A DNA stretch of 64,000 bases. Origin: Saccharothrix algeriensis (GTDB lineage Bacteria > Actinomycetota > Actinomycetes > Mycobacteriales > Pseudonocardiaceae). The stretch lies in assembly GCF_016907655.1 (NCBI RefSeq), contig NZ_JAFBCL010000001.1, forward strand, positions 4,312,001 to 4,376,000, in the 5' to 3' direction. Both the position numbers and the translations under genes were made by a program. Under the pieces are notes generated by a model. The model was not told the DNA's origin, did no database searches, and saw only the letters and a program-made list of their open reading frames with translations. Position 1 is the stretch's first letter; every line of letters begins with the position of its first letter. Shown here in pieces: positions 44,385-53,740 of this stretch.

Positions 44385-45158
44385 TCAGCGGGCGGTCTCC
44401 GCCGGTTCGGCCAGGGCGTCGTTGGTGGAGGAGGTGAACAGCATCCACAGCAGCGCGCCCACGACCAGGCCGCTGATCACGAAGACCGGGAAGACCAGGT
44501 CGAACACGCCGGTGCCCTGCGGCGCCGGCAGCTTGAGGTCCGACGACACGCGCACGCCCGCCATGCCGGTGTAGTGCATCCCGGTGGCGGCCACGCCCAT
44601 GATCAGGCCGGCGGCGACGCTCGCCGTCGTGGTCTTGACGACCAGGGTGAACCAGAAGGCGGCCGTGGCGGCGACGATCGCGATCACCACGGACAGCGCC
44701 ACGAGCGCCTCGTCGTAGAAGATCCCGCCCTTGAAGCGGATGGCCGACATGCCCAGGTAGTGCATCCCCGCCACGCCGAGGCCGGCCAGCACGCCCGCGA
44801 CGACCAGGCGCGCCGTCGAGAACCGGACCAGCGTGACCAGCGACAGGCCGATGCCGACCACGACCACCGCGACCAGCGCCGACAGGGCGGTCAGCGGCGC
44901 GGAGTACTTGATCGTCGTGCCGGGGACGTCGAAGCCCAGCATGGCGATGAAGTGCATCAGCCAGATGGCGATGCCACCGATGGCGAACGCGCCCAGCACG
45001 GTCCACAGCACCTTGGCGCCGCGGGCCCGTTCCCTGCGGGCTCTGGACGTGCACGACAGGCCGATCAACGACCCGATGACGGAGATGGCGTAGGCGAGGA
45101 CGAGCGTCCACGGCCCGGACGAGAAGTGCTGCATGGATTCGTGGTTCACGACGGACAC
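44385..45158 (-). CDS. Stand-alone MHYT-domain integral membrane sensor
   Basis: The 257-residue protein has seven predicted helices and three MHYT-type motifs: WLMHFIAMLG near residue 66, GMHYLGMSAI near 131 and GMHYTGMAGV near 193. The Met/His residues at the membrane face are proposed to bind copper and sense oxygen, CO or NO. Unlike most MHYT proteins it has no output domain (no GGDEF, EAL or kinase), so it would need a partner. GTG 45158 is the start. Confidence 0.9.
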   Translation of the reverse strand: MSVVNHESMQHFSSGPWTLVLAYAISVIGSLIGLSCTSRARRERARGAKVLWTVLGAFAIGGIAIWLMHFIAMLGFDVPGTTIKYSAPLTALSALVAVVVVGIGLSLVTLVRFSTARLVVAGVLAGLGVAGMHYLGMSAIRFKGGIFYDEALVALSVVIAIVAATAAFWFTLVVKTTTASVAAGLIMGVAATGMHYTGMAGVRVSSDLKLPAPQGTGVFDLVFPVFVISGLVVGALLWMLFTSSTNDALAEPAETAR

Positions 45159-45705
45159 CGATCTGGAGGGGGCGGAGGATCCCTTTTACGAGCCCACTGT
45201 GATCGGTCCGGTCCCCTGGAACCAGGGTCGGTAACCCATTTGAGGCATGTTTTCGGCAACATTATCACGGGCGGTAATTAATGGGATACCGCCTGCTCCT
45301 CCTCGGGGCGGAGGGCCGCTACCAGGTCTTCAGCGCCGGCGGACGGCCCCGGCGTGCCGGCGGTCACGCCGGAAAACCCCTGATTCCGTAATTGTTCGGA
45401 CGCGCGCGCCGCGCCGCGCGTGCATTCCCGCGGCGCGGCCCGGTGGAAAAGGCGGCGCCGCGCCCGCCGGCCCGCACGCCTCCGCCCGGTGGTCCGGGGG
45501 CGCCGGTGACCCAGGGGGCGGAGGGCGTCGATCGCGCCCGGACGCGGGCGCGGCGGGGCCGCGTGCCCGGGGCGACTGTGGGCGCGCGGGATTGGGCGCG
45601 CTGAGCCGGGCGCGCGGGAGCGGGCGCGCAGGACCGGGCGTCGGGGGAGGGGTGCTGTGACAGGGGTGCCGGGGGGCGCGGGCGGGCCGGCGCCGCGCTC
45701 CCCGA
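45159..45705. other. Gap between MHYT and DUF305 genes
   Basis: The 547 bp include an AT-richer patch (45245-45290, CATTATCACGGGCGGTAATTAATGG) that probably belongs to the MHYT upstream region. The rest has only compositional open frames. No RNA gene or repeat was recognised. Confidence 0.45.
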
Positions 45706-46404
45706 TCAGGGCAGCGGCGCCGCGCCGCGTTCCTGGATCAGCTGCTTCATGTACTCGCCCTCGCTGGACTGCGACTTGAGCATGTTGCCCGCGAGGGTCC
45801 GGACCACCGGGACGCCGGCGTGGGTGGCCGCGTACTCGGCCATCGGCGCGCCGCCCTGGTGGTGCCGCAGCATCAGCTGAAGGAAGTAGACGTCGAACTC
45901 GGTCCCCGACAGCGAGCGCAGCCTCGCCAGCTCCTCGGAGGTCGCCATGCCCGGCATCAGGCCGGTGGTGCCCGCGTTCGAGGAGGAGTGGTGCGAGGAG
46001 GAGTCCATCCACTCCATGTGCGTGCCGTCGGCGGACTGCTCCGGCATCCCCCACAGGGTCAGCCAGCCCTTCATCCGCCCGACCTGCTCCACCTGGGTCG
46101 ACTCGATGTCGAACGCCAGCTGCCGGATCGCCGGGTCGGTGGTCTTGTCCCGCGCGGTGTTCGCCATGGTGACGCCCTGGAGGTGGTGCACCGCCATGTC
46201 CTGCGCGAAGCCGACGTCCACCGAGTCCTTGGCCGGCGCGGCGGAGGTGTCGGAGCCGGGCAGCTTGATCAGCAGGCCCACCGCCGCGCCGAGCAGCAGC
46301 ACGGCGAGCACCGCCACGGTGACCACGACGGCCCGCGTGGCGGTGACGCCCCGGTGCTGCCCGGCGTCCTGCCGGGTGTCCTGCTCGGCGTCCTGCTCGG
46401 TCAA
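45706..46404 (-). CDS. DUF305-family membrane-anchored protein
   Basis: The 232-residue protein has a Gln/Asp-rich N-terminus, one membrane helix (AVVVTVAVLAVLLLGAAVGL, residues 25-45) and an outer ferritin-like DUF305 domain with the paired His motifs DMAVHHLQGVTMA and MLRHHQGGAPMAEYA. Members are often linked to copper handling. The start is unusual: TTG 46404 lies 2 nt past the stop of the upstream DUF3105 gene with no ribosome-binding site, so translation probably depends on coupling. Confidence 0.85.
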   Translation of the reverse strand: MTEQDAEQDTRQDAGQHRGVTATRAVVVTVAVLAVLLLGAAVGLLIKLPGSDTSAAPAKDSVDVGFAQDMAVHHLQGVTMANTARDKTTDPAIRQLAFDIESTQVEQVGRMKGWLTLWGMPEQSADGTHMEWMDSSSHHSSSNAGTTGLMPGMATSEELARLRSLSGTEFDVYFLQLMLRHHQGGAPMAEYAATHAGVPVVRTLAGNMLKSQSSEGEYMKQLIQERGAAPLP

Positions 46405-46406
46405 GG

Positions 46407-47231
46407 TCAGCTGCTCGGCTGGGTCGACGGCGCCTGGCTGGGCTCCATCGCGCCGGACGTGCCGCCGGTCTCCGCCTGGTCCACGGTGCCGCCGTCCATC
46501 GGGACGGCGTCCGCGCCCGGCTTCTCGGCCACGAACGGCGGCGGGTTGTCCACGTCGAACGTGGTCGAGTCGCAGGCCGCGCCGATCTCCGGGTAGGTGT
46601 ACTGGTTGCGGCGCAGCGACTGGATGAACTGGTCGATGCGCTCGTCGTCCGCGCTCTCCACCTTCAGCTGGCGGCCCCACGCCTGCAGCGAGATCGGCTT
46701 GTCCAGGCCGGGGTAGGGCGAGAGCATCGTGAACTGCTGGCCGTCGGCGCGGCGCTTGAGCTTGTCCAGCGCGTCACCGGAGACCTGGTCCGGGTTGTAG
46801 GCGATCCAGATGGCGCCGTGCTCCAGCGAGTGCACCATGTTCTCGGTGCGCACGGGCTTGGCGTAGACGATGCCGGTGCAGTTGGCCCACGCGCCGTCGT
46901 GCGGACCGCCGAAGGGCGGCGAGTGGTCGTAGGCCACGCGCTGCGTCGGCTGGACGTGCTTGCCCTCTTCGTAGTCCTGCTTGACCACGCCGGCGATCTG
47001 CTCCGACGGGTCCTTGTTCTCCTCGGAGGGGGTCCACTTCGCCAGGGCGGCCTCGCGCCGGTTCTGCTCCGAGATCTGCGAGTAGGCGTAGCCGAACACC
47101 GTTCCCGCCAGCGCCAGCACGGCGATCACCGCGATGATGGTGCCCCACGGCTTCGGCTTCTTCGCCACCACCGAGGACCGCGCCGCCGCCACGCTGGAGC
47201 GCGCGGCCTTAGTCTTCTTGCCGCTGGTCAT
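46407..47231 (-). CDS. DUF3105-family membrane-anchored protein
   Basis: The 274-residue protein has a basic N-terminus (KKTKAARSSVAAARSS), a helix at 30-50 (IIAVIAVLALAGTVFGYAY) and an extracytoplasmic DUF3105 domain: HSPPFGGPHDGAWANCTG, MVHSLEHGAIWIAYNP and PYPGLDKPISLQAWGR. The conserved His and Cys residues suggest metal binding. It is commonly paired with DUF305, as here. ATG 47231 is preceded by GGCGGAC. Confidence 0.87.
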   Translation of the reverse strand: MTSGKKTKAARSSVAAARSSVVAKKPKPWGTIIAVIAVLALAGTVFGYAYSQISEQNRREAALAKWTPSEENKDPSEQIAGVVKQDYEEGKHVQPTQRVAYDHSPPFGGPHDGAWANCTGIVYAKPVRTENMVHSLEHGAIWIAYNPDQVSGDALDKLKRRADGQQFTMLSPYPGLDKPISLQAWGRQLKVESADDERIDQFIQSLRRNQYTYPEIGAACDSTTFDVDNPPPFVAEKPGADAVPMDGGTVDQAETGGTSGAMEPSQAPSTQPSS

Positions 47232-47427
47232 GTCCGCCTCAGGTCAGTCGTCCTACCCCCGTGCCGCAGGCCAGTGTAGGGACACCGTGTCTGGTCGCCG
47301 TCAACTGACGTTCACCGCCGGTGGCCGTTAACAGTTACCGCGCGTGGCCGCTCCCGCCGGCTGCTCCCACTCCTCGGGACGCCCATCCCGGTCGAGACCA
47401 GCGGGAACGCTTCCCTAGACTTGACGG

Positions 47428-48681
47428 GTGACTCCCGCTGCGCTCGCTGCGCTGGCCCGTGCGACGGCCGTGGACGTCCTGGCCGCGCGCGGCCTGGACC
47501 CCGCGGCCCTGCCCGCGGTGACCTTCGAGCGCCCCCGCAACCCCGAGCACGGCGACTACGCCACCAGCCTGGCCCTGCGGACCGCGGGCCGGCTCGGCGT
47601 CGGGCCGCGCGACCTGGCCGGCTGGCTGGCCGACGCGCTGGTCCGCACCGGCGCGGTCGCCTCGGCCGAGGTCGCCGGGCCCGGCTTCCTCAACCTCCGC
47701 CTGGCCGCCGCCGCGCGGGGCGAGGTCGTCCGCGAGGCGCTGGCGGCCGGCGGGGCCTACGGGCGGGGCGACCGGCTGGCCGGCGTCCGGGTCGACCTGG
47801 TGCTCGCCCCCGCGGACCCCGCCGACCCCCTCCACCCGGGCGACGCCCGGCGGGCGGCGGTGGCCGACGCGCTGGGCCGCGTCCTGGCCGCCAACGGCGC
47901 GGAGGTCACGAGCGGGCGCCGCTCCGACGACGGGGCGGCCCGCCGGCCCGGCGCGGACCCGGCGCTCGACGGGACCGGGCGCGACTTCGGCGCCGGCGAC
48001 GCCGGCCGCTCCCCGGGCGGACGGGCGCACGGGTCCGACCTGCGCCTCTGCCTGCGGGGCGCGGACGACCGCGTCGGGGCCGCCGCGGCGGCGGGCGACG
48101 ACCCGGCGACCGTCGAGGTGCTGACCGTCCGGCCGGCGAACCTGGTCGGCGGGCCGGCGCGGCCGGGCGCGGTCACCCTGCGGGACCTGGTGGGCGCGGT
48201 GGGCGCGGACGCCGCCCGGTACGCCCTGACCCGCTCCCCGGCCGACTCCGCCCTGGACGTCGACCCGGCCCGGCTGCGCAGGCGCACCGACGAGAACCCG
48301 GTGTTCCCCGTGCAGCACGCGCACGCGCGGACCTGCTCGGCGCTGCGCAACGCGGCCGACCTGGGCCTGGCGCCCAACGACTCGTTCGACCTGCTGCGGC
48401 ACGACCGCGAGGGCGAGCTGATCCGCGTGATCGGCGAGTTCCCGAGCGTGGTGGCCGCGGCGGGCGAGTCGCGCGAACCCCACCGGGTCGCGCGGTACCT
48501 GGAAGAACTGGCGGGCGCTGTGCACCGCCTCCACGACACACCGGAGCTGAGGGTGCTGCCACGAGGGGACGAAGAACCGACCGAGGCGCAGGGCGCACGG
48601 CTGAACCTGTGCGCCGCCGCGCGCCAGGTGCTCGCCGGCGGCCTGGACCTGCTGGGCGTGAGCGCTCCGGAGCGGGTGTGA
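47428..48681 (+). CDS. nrtL: ArgS-related anticodon-binding protein lacking the synthetase active site (NrtL-like)
   Basis: The 417-residue protein has the ArgRS N-terminal tRNA-binding domain (residues 10-90: [28 protein letters not shown]) and the DALR C-terminal domain ([20 protein letters not shown] to the end). The catalytic core is collapsed: the HIGH region HVGHGR reads PLHPGDARR (133-141), and no KMSKS is found where [14 protein letters not shown] stands. It is about 150 residues shorter than ArgRS. It cannot aminoacylate by the normal mechanism but may bind tRNA-Arg. GTG 47428 lies 6 nt from a TAGACT box (47416-47421), so the operon message is leaderless. Its TGA overlaps the lysA ATG. 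Confidence 0.85.
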   Translation: MTPAALAALARATAVDVLAARGLDPAALPAVTFERPRNPEHGDYATSLALRTAGRLGVGPRDLAGWLADALVRTGAVASAEVAGPGFLNLRLAAAARGEVVREALAAGGAYGRGDRLAGVRVDLVLAPADPADPLHPGDARRAAVADALGRVLAANGAEVTSGRRSDDGAARRPGADPALDGTGRDFGAGDAGRSPGGRAHGSDLRLCLRGADDRVGAAAAAGDDPATVEVLTVRPANLVGGPARPGAVTLRDLVGAVGADAARYALTRSPADSALDVDPARLRRRTDENPVFPVQHAHARTCSALRNAADLGLAPNDSFDLLRHDREGELIRVIGEFPSVVAAAGESREPHRVARYLEELAGAVHRLHDTPELRVLPRGDEEPTEAQGARLNLCAAARQVLAGGLDLLGVSAPERV

Positions 48682-50105
48682 TGCGCGCCCACCCGGCCGG
48701 TCCCCGGCACGCCGACGTCCTGGTGCCCGCGAACACCGCGGGCCACCGCCCGACCGGCGCGGACGAGCTGGACGAGCTGCACCCGCGGGTGTGGCCGCGC
48801 AACGCCGCCCGCGGCGCGGGCGGCGCGGTCACCCTCGCCGGCGTGGACGTGCGCGCGCTGGCCGAGGAGTACGGCACGCCGCTGTTCGTGATGGACGAGG
48901 CCGACTTCCGGTCCCGCTGCCGGGAGCACGCCGACGCGTTCGGCGACCCGGCGCAGGTGCACTACGCGTCCAAGGCGTTCCTGTCCGTCGCGGTGGCCCG
49001 CTGGGTCGCCGAGGAGGGCCTGAGCATCGACGTGTGCAGCGGCGGCGAGCTGGCCATCGCGCTGCGCGCGGAGTTCCCGCCGGAGCGGATCGCGCTGCAC
49101 GGCAACAACAAGTCCGTCGCCGAGCTGGCCGCCGCGGTCGACGCGGGCGTGGGCGCGGTGGTGCTCGACTCGTTCCACGAGATCGCCCGCCTGGACCAGC
49201 TCGCGCGCGAGCGCGGGCGCGTCCAGCCGGTGATGATCCGGGTCACCGTCGGCGTGGAGGCGCACACCCACGAGTTCATCGCGACCGCGCACGAGGACCA
49301 GAAGTTCGGCTTCTCGCTGTCGTCGGGCGACGCGGCGGAGGCGGCCCGCCGGGTGCTCAAGTCCGAGGGCCTGCGCCTGATCGGCCTGCACAGCCACATC
49401 GGCTCGCAGATCTTCGACGCCAGCGGGTTCGAGGTGGCCGCGCGCCGCGTCGTCGGCCTGCTCGCCGAGCTGCGCGACGAGCACGGCGACGGCGTCCTGG
49501 AGCACGTGGCCACCGTCGACCTCGGCGGCGGCCTCGGCATCGCCTACACCGCCGACGACGACCCGCCGCCGCCCGCCGAGCTGGCGCGGCAGCTGCACGC
49601 CATCGTGGCCAAGGAGTGCGAGCACGCCGGCCTGCCGGTCCCCAAGATCGCCGTGGAGCCGGGCCGGGCCGTCGTCGGACCGGGCACCGTCACGCTCTAC
49701 GAGGTCGGCACCATCAAGGACGTGCAGCTCGACGCCGGCGCGACCCGCCGGTACGTCAGCGTCGACGGCGGCATGAGCGACAACATCCGCACCGCCCTCT
49801 ACGACGCGGTCTACGACTGCCGGCTGGTGTCGCGCCCGGCGGAGCCCGACGCGCGGGCCGTGCTCTGCCGGGTCGTGGGCAAGCACTGCGAGTCCGGCGA
49901 CGTCGTGGTGCGCGACTGCTGGCTGCCCGACGACCTCGCGCCCGGCGACCTGATCGCCGTCGCCGCGACCGGCGCGTACTGCTACTCGATGGCCAGCGGC
50001 TACAACCGGCTGCCCCGGCCCGCGCTCGCCGCGGTCGCGGACGGCCGGTCCCGGTTGCTGCTGCGCCGGGAGACCGAGGAAGACCTGTTCCGCCTGGAGG
50101 TATGA
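48681..50105 (+). CDS. lysA: Diaminopimelate decarboxylase
   Basis: The 474-residue fold-type III PLP enzyme converts meso-diaminopimelate to L-lysine and CO2. The PLP lysine is in [10 protein letters not shown] (near residue 97). Other landmarks are [34 protein letters not shown] and the C-terminal CESGDVV and [14 protein letters not shown]. About 50 extra N-terminal residues precede the family core. The ATG overlaps the stop of the preceding gene (TGATG) and 1 nt separates it from hom. Confidence 0.97.
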   Translation: MRAHPAGPRHADVLVPANTAGHRPTGADELDELHPRVWPRNAARGAGGAVTLAGVDVRALAEEYGTPLFVMDEADFRSRCREHADAFGDPAQVHYASKAFLSVAVARWVAEEGLSIDVCSGGELAIALRAEFPPERIALHGNNKSVAELAAAVDAGVGAVVLDSFHEIARLDQLARERGRVQPVMIRVTVGVEAHTHEFIATAHEDQKFGFSLSSGDAAEAARRVLKSEGLRLIGLHSHIGSQIFDASGFEVAARRVVGLLAELRDEHGDGVLEHVATVDLGGGLGIAYTADDDPPPPAELARQLHAIVAKECEHAGLPVPKIAVEPGRAVVGPGTVTLYEVGTIKDVQLDAGATRRYVSVDGGMSDNIRTALYDAVYDCRLVSRPAEPDARAVLCRVVGKHCESGDVVVRDCWLPDDLAPGDLIAVAATGAYCYSMASGYNRLPRPALAAVADGRSRLLLRRETEEDLFRLEV

Positions 50106-50106
50106 C

Positions 50107-51420
50107 GTGCCTGGCCAGAAACCGATCAAAGTCGCGCTGCTGGGCTGCGGCACGGTCGGCACCGAGGTGGTCCGGCTGCTGACCGACCAGGCGCCGGACC
50201 TGACCGCGCGGGTCGGCGCGCCCGTGGAGCTGGCCGGCATCGCGGTGCGCAAGCCGAACAAGCACCGCCAGGTGCCCGCGGAGCTGCTCACCACCGACGT
50301 CGACGCGCTGGTCGAGTCGGACGTGGACGTCGTGGTCGAGGTGGTCGGCGGCATCGAGCCCGCCCGGACCTGGCTGCTCAAGGCGCTGCGCGCGGGCAAG
50401 TCCGTGGTGACGGCGAACAAGGCGCTGCTCGCCGACCACTCCGGCGAGCTGTTCGAGGCGGCCGACGCCTCCGGCGCGGACCTGTACTTCGAGGCGGCCG
50501 TCGCGGGCGCGATCCCGCTGCTGCGCCCGCTGCGCGAGTCGCTGGCCGGCGACCGGATCACCCGCGTGACCGGCATCGTCAACGGCACGACCAACTTCAT
50601 CCTCTCGGGCATGGACTCGACCGGCGCGAGCTACGCCGAGACGCTGGAGGAGGCGACCCGCCTGGGCTACGCCGAGGCCGATCCGACCGCGGACGTGGAC
50701 GGCTTCGACGCCGCGTCCAAGGCCGCGATCCTGGCGTCGCTGGCCTTCCACAGCCGGGTGACCGCCGCCGAGGTGCACCGCGAGGGCATCGCGTCGGTCA
50801 GCGCGGCCGACATCGCCGCCGCCAAGGGCCTCGGGCGCGTCGTGAAGCTGCTGGCCATCTGCGAGCGGGTGGACGGCTCGGAGTCCGGCGAGCCGGGCGC
50901 CGGCGAGAGCATCTCCGTGCGCGTGCACCCGGCGATGATCCCCCGCACGCACCCGCTGGCCGGCGTGAGCGGCGCGTTCAACGCGGTGTTCGTGGAGGCC
51001 GACGCGGCGGGGGAGATGATGTTCTACGGCAAGGGCGCGGGTGGCGCGCCCACGGCCAGCGCGGTGCTGGGCGACCTCGTCGCCGTGGCCCGCAACCGGG
51101 TGGTCAGCGGGCGCGGACCCCGCGAGTCGGCGTACGCGGCGCTGCCCGTGCGGCCGATGGGCCAGGCCCCCACCCGCTACCACATCAGCCTCGACGTGGC
51201 CGACCGGCCAGGTGTGCTGTCGCAGGTCGCGGCGGTGTTCGCGGAGCACGACGTGAGCATCGCCGTGGTCCGGCAGGAGGGACGGGTCGACGACGCCGGC
51301 CTGGTGATCGTCACCCACGCCGCGACCGACGCGGCACTGCGGTCGACCGTGGACAAAATCGGCGGACTGCCCGTGGTTCGGGAAGTGGTCAGCGTGATGC
51401 GGGTGGAAGGCGAAGAGTGA
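50107..51420 (+). CDS. hom: Homoserine dehydrogenase
   Basis: The 437-residue protein reduces aspartate semialdehyde to homoserine with NAD(P)H. It has [17 protein letters not shown] (Rossmann), [42 protein letters not shown] and a C-terminal ACT domain ([20 protein letters not shown]) for threonine feedback. GTG 50107 follows lysA by 1 nt. The TGA overlaps the start of thrC. Confidence 0.97.
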   Translation: MPGQKPIKVALLGCGTVGTEVVRLLTDQAPDLTARVGAPVELAGIAVRKPNKHRQVPAELLTTDVDALVESDVDVVVEVVGGIEPARTWLLKALRAGKSVVTANKALLADHSGELFEAADASGADLYFEAAVAGAIPLLRPLRESLAGDRITRVTGIVNGTTNFILSGMDSTGASYAETLEEATRLGYAEADPTADVDGFDAASKAAILASLAFHSRVTAAEVHREGIASVSAADIAAAKGLGRVVKLLAICERVDGSESGEPGAGESISVRVHPAMIPRTHPLAGVSGAFNAVFVEADAAGEMMFYGKGAGGAPTASAVLGDLVAVARNRVVSGRGPRESAYAALPVRPMGQAPTRYHISLDVADRPGVLSQVAAVFAEHDVSIAVVRQEGRVDDAGLVIVTHAATDAALRSTVDKIGGLPVVREVVSVMRVEGEE

Positions 51421-52523
51421 TGGCAGTCCAAGCGACCTTCGGCGGTGCCGACGACCGGGTGGCCGCGCGGCCGGGGTGGCCGGGGATCATCCGCGCCTAC
51501 GCGGACCGGATCCCGCTCCCCGGGGGTGCGCGGGTCGTCACCCTGCACGAGGGCGGCACGCCGCTGGTGGCCTCGGACCACCTGTCCGACGTGACCGGCT
51601 GCGAGGTCTACGTCAAGGTCGAGGGCGCGAACCCGACCGGCTCGTTCAAGGACCGCGGCATGACCGTGGCCATGACGCACGCCCTGGCCAGCGGCATCAA
51701 GGCGGTCATCTGCGCGTCGACCGGCAACACCTCCGCGTCCGCCGCCGCCTACGCGGCCAAGGCCGGGCTCGCCGCCGCCGTGCTGGTGCCGCGCGGCAAG
51801 ATCGCCCTGGGCAAGCTCGCCCAGGCGGTCGCGCACGGCGCGCGGATCCTGCAGATCGACGGCAACTTCGACGACTGCCTCGAACTGGCCGCCAAGACCT
51901 CCGCCGAGTACCCCATCACCCTGGTGAACTCGGTCAACCCGGTCCGGCTGGTCGGCCAGAAGACCGCCGCGTGGGAGGTCTGCGACGTCCTCGGCCGCGC
52001 GCCGGACGTGCACTGCCTGCCGGTCGGCAACGCCGGCAACATCACCGCGTACTGGCGCGGCTACGCCGACTACGCGGCCGACGGGGTGGTCGGCTCGACG
52101 CCGCGCATGTTCGGCTTCCAGGCCGCCGGGGCCGCGCCGCTGGTGCTCGGCCGGCCGGTCGCCGAGCCGGAGACCATCGCCACCGCCATCCGGGTGGGCA
52201 GCCCCGCCTCGTGGGCGGGCGCGGTCACCGCCAAGGAGGAGTCCGGCGGGCTGTTCGAGGCCGTCACGGACGAGAAGATCCTGGAGGCTTACCGCCTGCT
52301 GGCCGCCCGCGACGGCATCTTCGTCGAGCCCGCGTCCGCGACCAGCGTCGCCGGCCTGCTCGCCACCGCCGCCGACGGCCGGCTGCCCAGGGGGTCGGTC
52401 GTGGTGTGCACCGTCACCGGCCACGGCCTGAAGGACCCCGACACGGCCCTGCTCGGCGTGGCCGAGGTGGAGCCGGTCCCGGTCGACCCCGGCGCGGTCG
52501 CCACGGCGCTGGAGCTGGCATGA
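51420..52523 (+). CDS. thrC: Threonine synthase
   Basis: The 367-residue fold-type II PLP enzyme converts O-phosphohomoserine to L-threonine. The PLP lysine is in [11 protein letters not shown] (near residue 70). [35 protein letters not shown] and TGHGLKDPD follow. ATG 51420 overlaps the hom stop; GTG 51417 directly before it is possible. It is the short actinobacterial form without an N-terminal extension. Confidence 0.96.
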   Translation: MAVQATFGGADDRVAARPGWPGIIRAYADRIPLPGGARVVTLHEGGTPLVASDHLSDVTGCEVYVKVEGANPTGSFKDRGMTVAMTHALASGIKAVICASTGNTSASAAAYAAKAGLAAAVLVPRGKIALGKLAQAVAHGARILQIDGNFDDCLELAAKTSAEYPITLVNSVNPVRLVGQKTAAWEVCDVLGRAPDVHCLPVGNAGNITAYWRGYADYAADGVVGSTPRMFGFQAAGAAPLVLGRPVAEPETIATAIRVGSPASWAGAVTAKEESGGLFEAVTDEKILEAYRLLAARDGIFVEPASATSVAGLLATAADGRLPRGSVVVCTVTGHGLKDPDTALLGVAEVEPVPVDPGAVATALELA

Positions 52524-53395
52524 CCGGCGTCCGGGTCACCGTCCCCGCCTCCACCGCCAACCTCGGGTCCGGGTTCGACGCCCTGGGCATGGCGCTGGGC
52601 ATCCACGACGAGGTCGAGTTCGAGGTGCGCCGGGACGGCCTGGTGGTCGAGGTGTCCGGCGCCGGCGCGGGCGAGGTGCCCCGCGACGGCTCGCACCTGG
52701 TGGTCCGGGCCTTCCGGGCCGCCTGCGCGCGGCTGGGCGCGGACGTGCCCGGGCTGCGGCTGCGCTGCCGCAACGCGATCCCGCACGCGCGCGGCCTCGG
52801 GTCGTCGGCGGGCGCGGTGGTCGCGGGCGTGGCCGCCGCGTACGCGCTGGCCGGGCACGAGTTGGACACGAGCGCGTTGCAGCTCGCCGCGGAGTTCGAG
52901 GGCCACGCCGACAACGCGGCGGCGGCCATGTTCGGCGGCGTCGTGGTGGCGTGGACCCGGGGCGAGCGGTTCCACGCCGTCCGCCTGGAGCCGCACCCCG
53001 CGCTCGCCCCGGTGGTGCTGGTCCCCGAACAGGAGTCCTCCACCACCACGACCCGCGGCCTGCTGCCCGCCTCGGTGCCGCACGCGGACGCCGCGTTCGC
53101 CGCCGCGCGCTCCGCGCTGGCCGTCCACGCGCTGACCGCGGACCCGGCGCTGCTGGTCGACGCGCTGGACGACCGGCTGCACGAGCCGTACCGCGAACCG
53201 GCCTGGCCGGAGACGTTCGCCCTGGTCAGGGCGCTGCGGGAGGCCGGAGTGGCGGCGGCGGTGTCGGGCGCGGGGCCGACCGTGCTGGCCCTGCCGGAGG
53301 ACGGCAAGCTGCCCGAGGAGGTGGAGGTGGGCGGGTTCACCGCGCACCACGTGCCGGTCGAGGCGGCGGGGGTCCGCGTTGCGCCACTCGGTTGA
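52520..53395 (+). CDS. thrB: Homoserine kinase
   Basis: The 291-residue GHMP kinase phosphorylates homoserine. Landmarks are [18 protein letters not shown], the ATP loop [16 protein letters not shown] near residue 90, [14 protein letters not shown] and the C-terminal [11 protein letters not shown]. It overlaps thrC by 4 nt (ATGA) and closes the nrtL-lysA-hom-thrC-thrB operon. Confidence 0.96.
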   Translation: MTGVRVTVPASTANLGSGFDALGMALGIHDEVEFEVRRDGLVVEVSGAGAGEVPRDGSHLVVRAFRAACARLGADVPGLRLRCRNAIPHARGLGSSAGAVVAGVAAAYALAGHELDTSALQLAAEFEGHADNAAAAMFGGVVVAWTRGERFHAVRLEPHPALAPVVLVPEQESSTTTTRGLLPASVPHADAAFAAARSALAVHALTADPALLVDALDDRLHEPYREPAWPETFALVRALREAGVAAAVSGAGPTVLALPEDGKLPEEVEVGGFTAHHVPVEAAGVRVAPLG

Positions 53396-53422
53396 GCGCG
53401 GCGACGCGCCGCGCTTCGGTTG

Positions 53423-53451
53423 TTGCACCCGGCCGGACCGGCGTCTACCCT
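53423..53451 (+). promoter_or_regulatory. Promoter of rho
   Basis: TTGCAC (53423-53428), a 17-nt spacer and TACCCT (53446-53451) form a good housekeeping-type promoter 290 nt upstream of the rho start, giving rho its own transcript. Confidence 0.65.
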
Positions 53452-53740
53452 CGGGGCCATCAGTCACCGCGCGCACGGGCGCCGGTGTGGTGCCCGGACA
53501 CTCGCTCCGGATCGCATTCCTCCAGTGACTTGGCCCTGTGCCGTACGGACGGGGTCGGCGCTGGAAGGCACCCGCTCGCCGTGTGACCGAGAACGTCTCG
53601 TGCCGGTGGACTCCGCATTCGTGCGCGTTGTCGCGACGACGAGGTCCTCCGAGACGCAGGCGAACTGCCTGTCCGCATTCCGTCGGACGGCAGGTCCGCT
53701 GGGCCGCGTAGGAGGCGCGGTCCGGTCAGGAAGGACATGT
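53452..53740 (+). other. Long 5' leader of rho
   Basis: About 280 nt lie between the predicted transcription start and GTG 53741. A frame runs through it but has no start signal or conserved character. Complementary CGTCTCG (53593-53599) and a downstream CGAGACG (about 53652) could pair. Long leaders allowing autogenous Rho-dependent attenuation are known for rho genes; here that is an inference. Confidence 0.45.

Noticed and set aside
47428..48681. Functional arginyl-tRNA synthetase (argS)
   Set aside because: HIGH and KMSKS motifs are missing and the catalytic domain is about 150 residues short.
51476..53395. A single long frame spanning thrC and thrB
   Set aside because: The 5' part is a shadow of thrC in another frame; the real homoserine kinase starts at ATG 52520.
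53420..53740. N-terminal extension of Rho beginning upstream of GTG 53741
   Set aside because: The frame is open but overlaps the predicted promoter and has no ribosome-binding site; GTG 53741 has a strong one.
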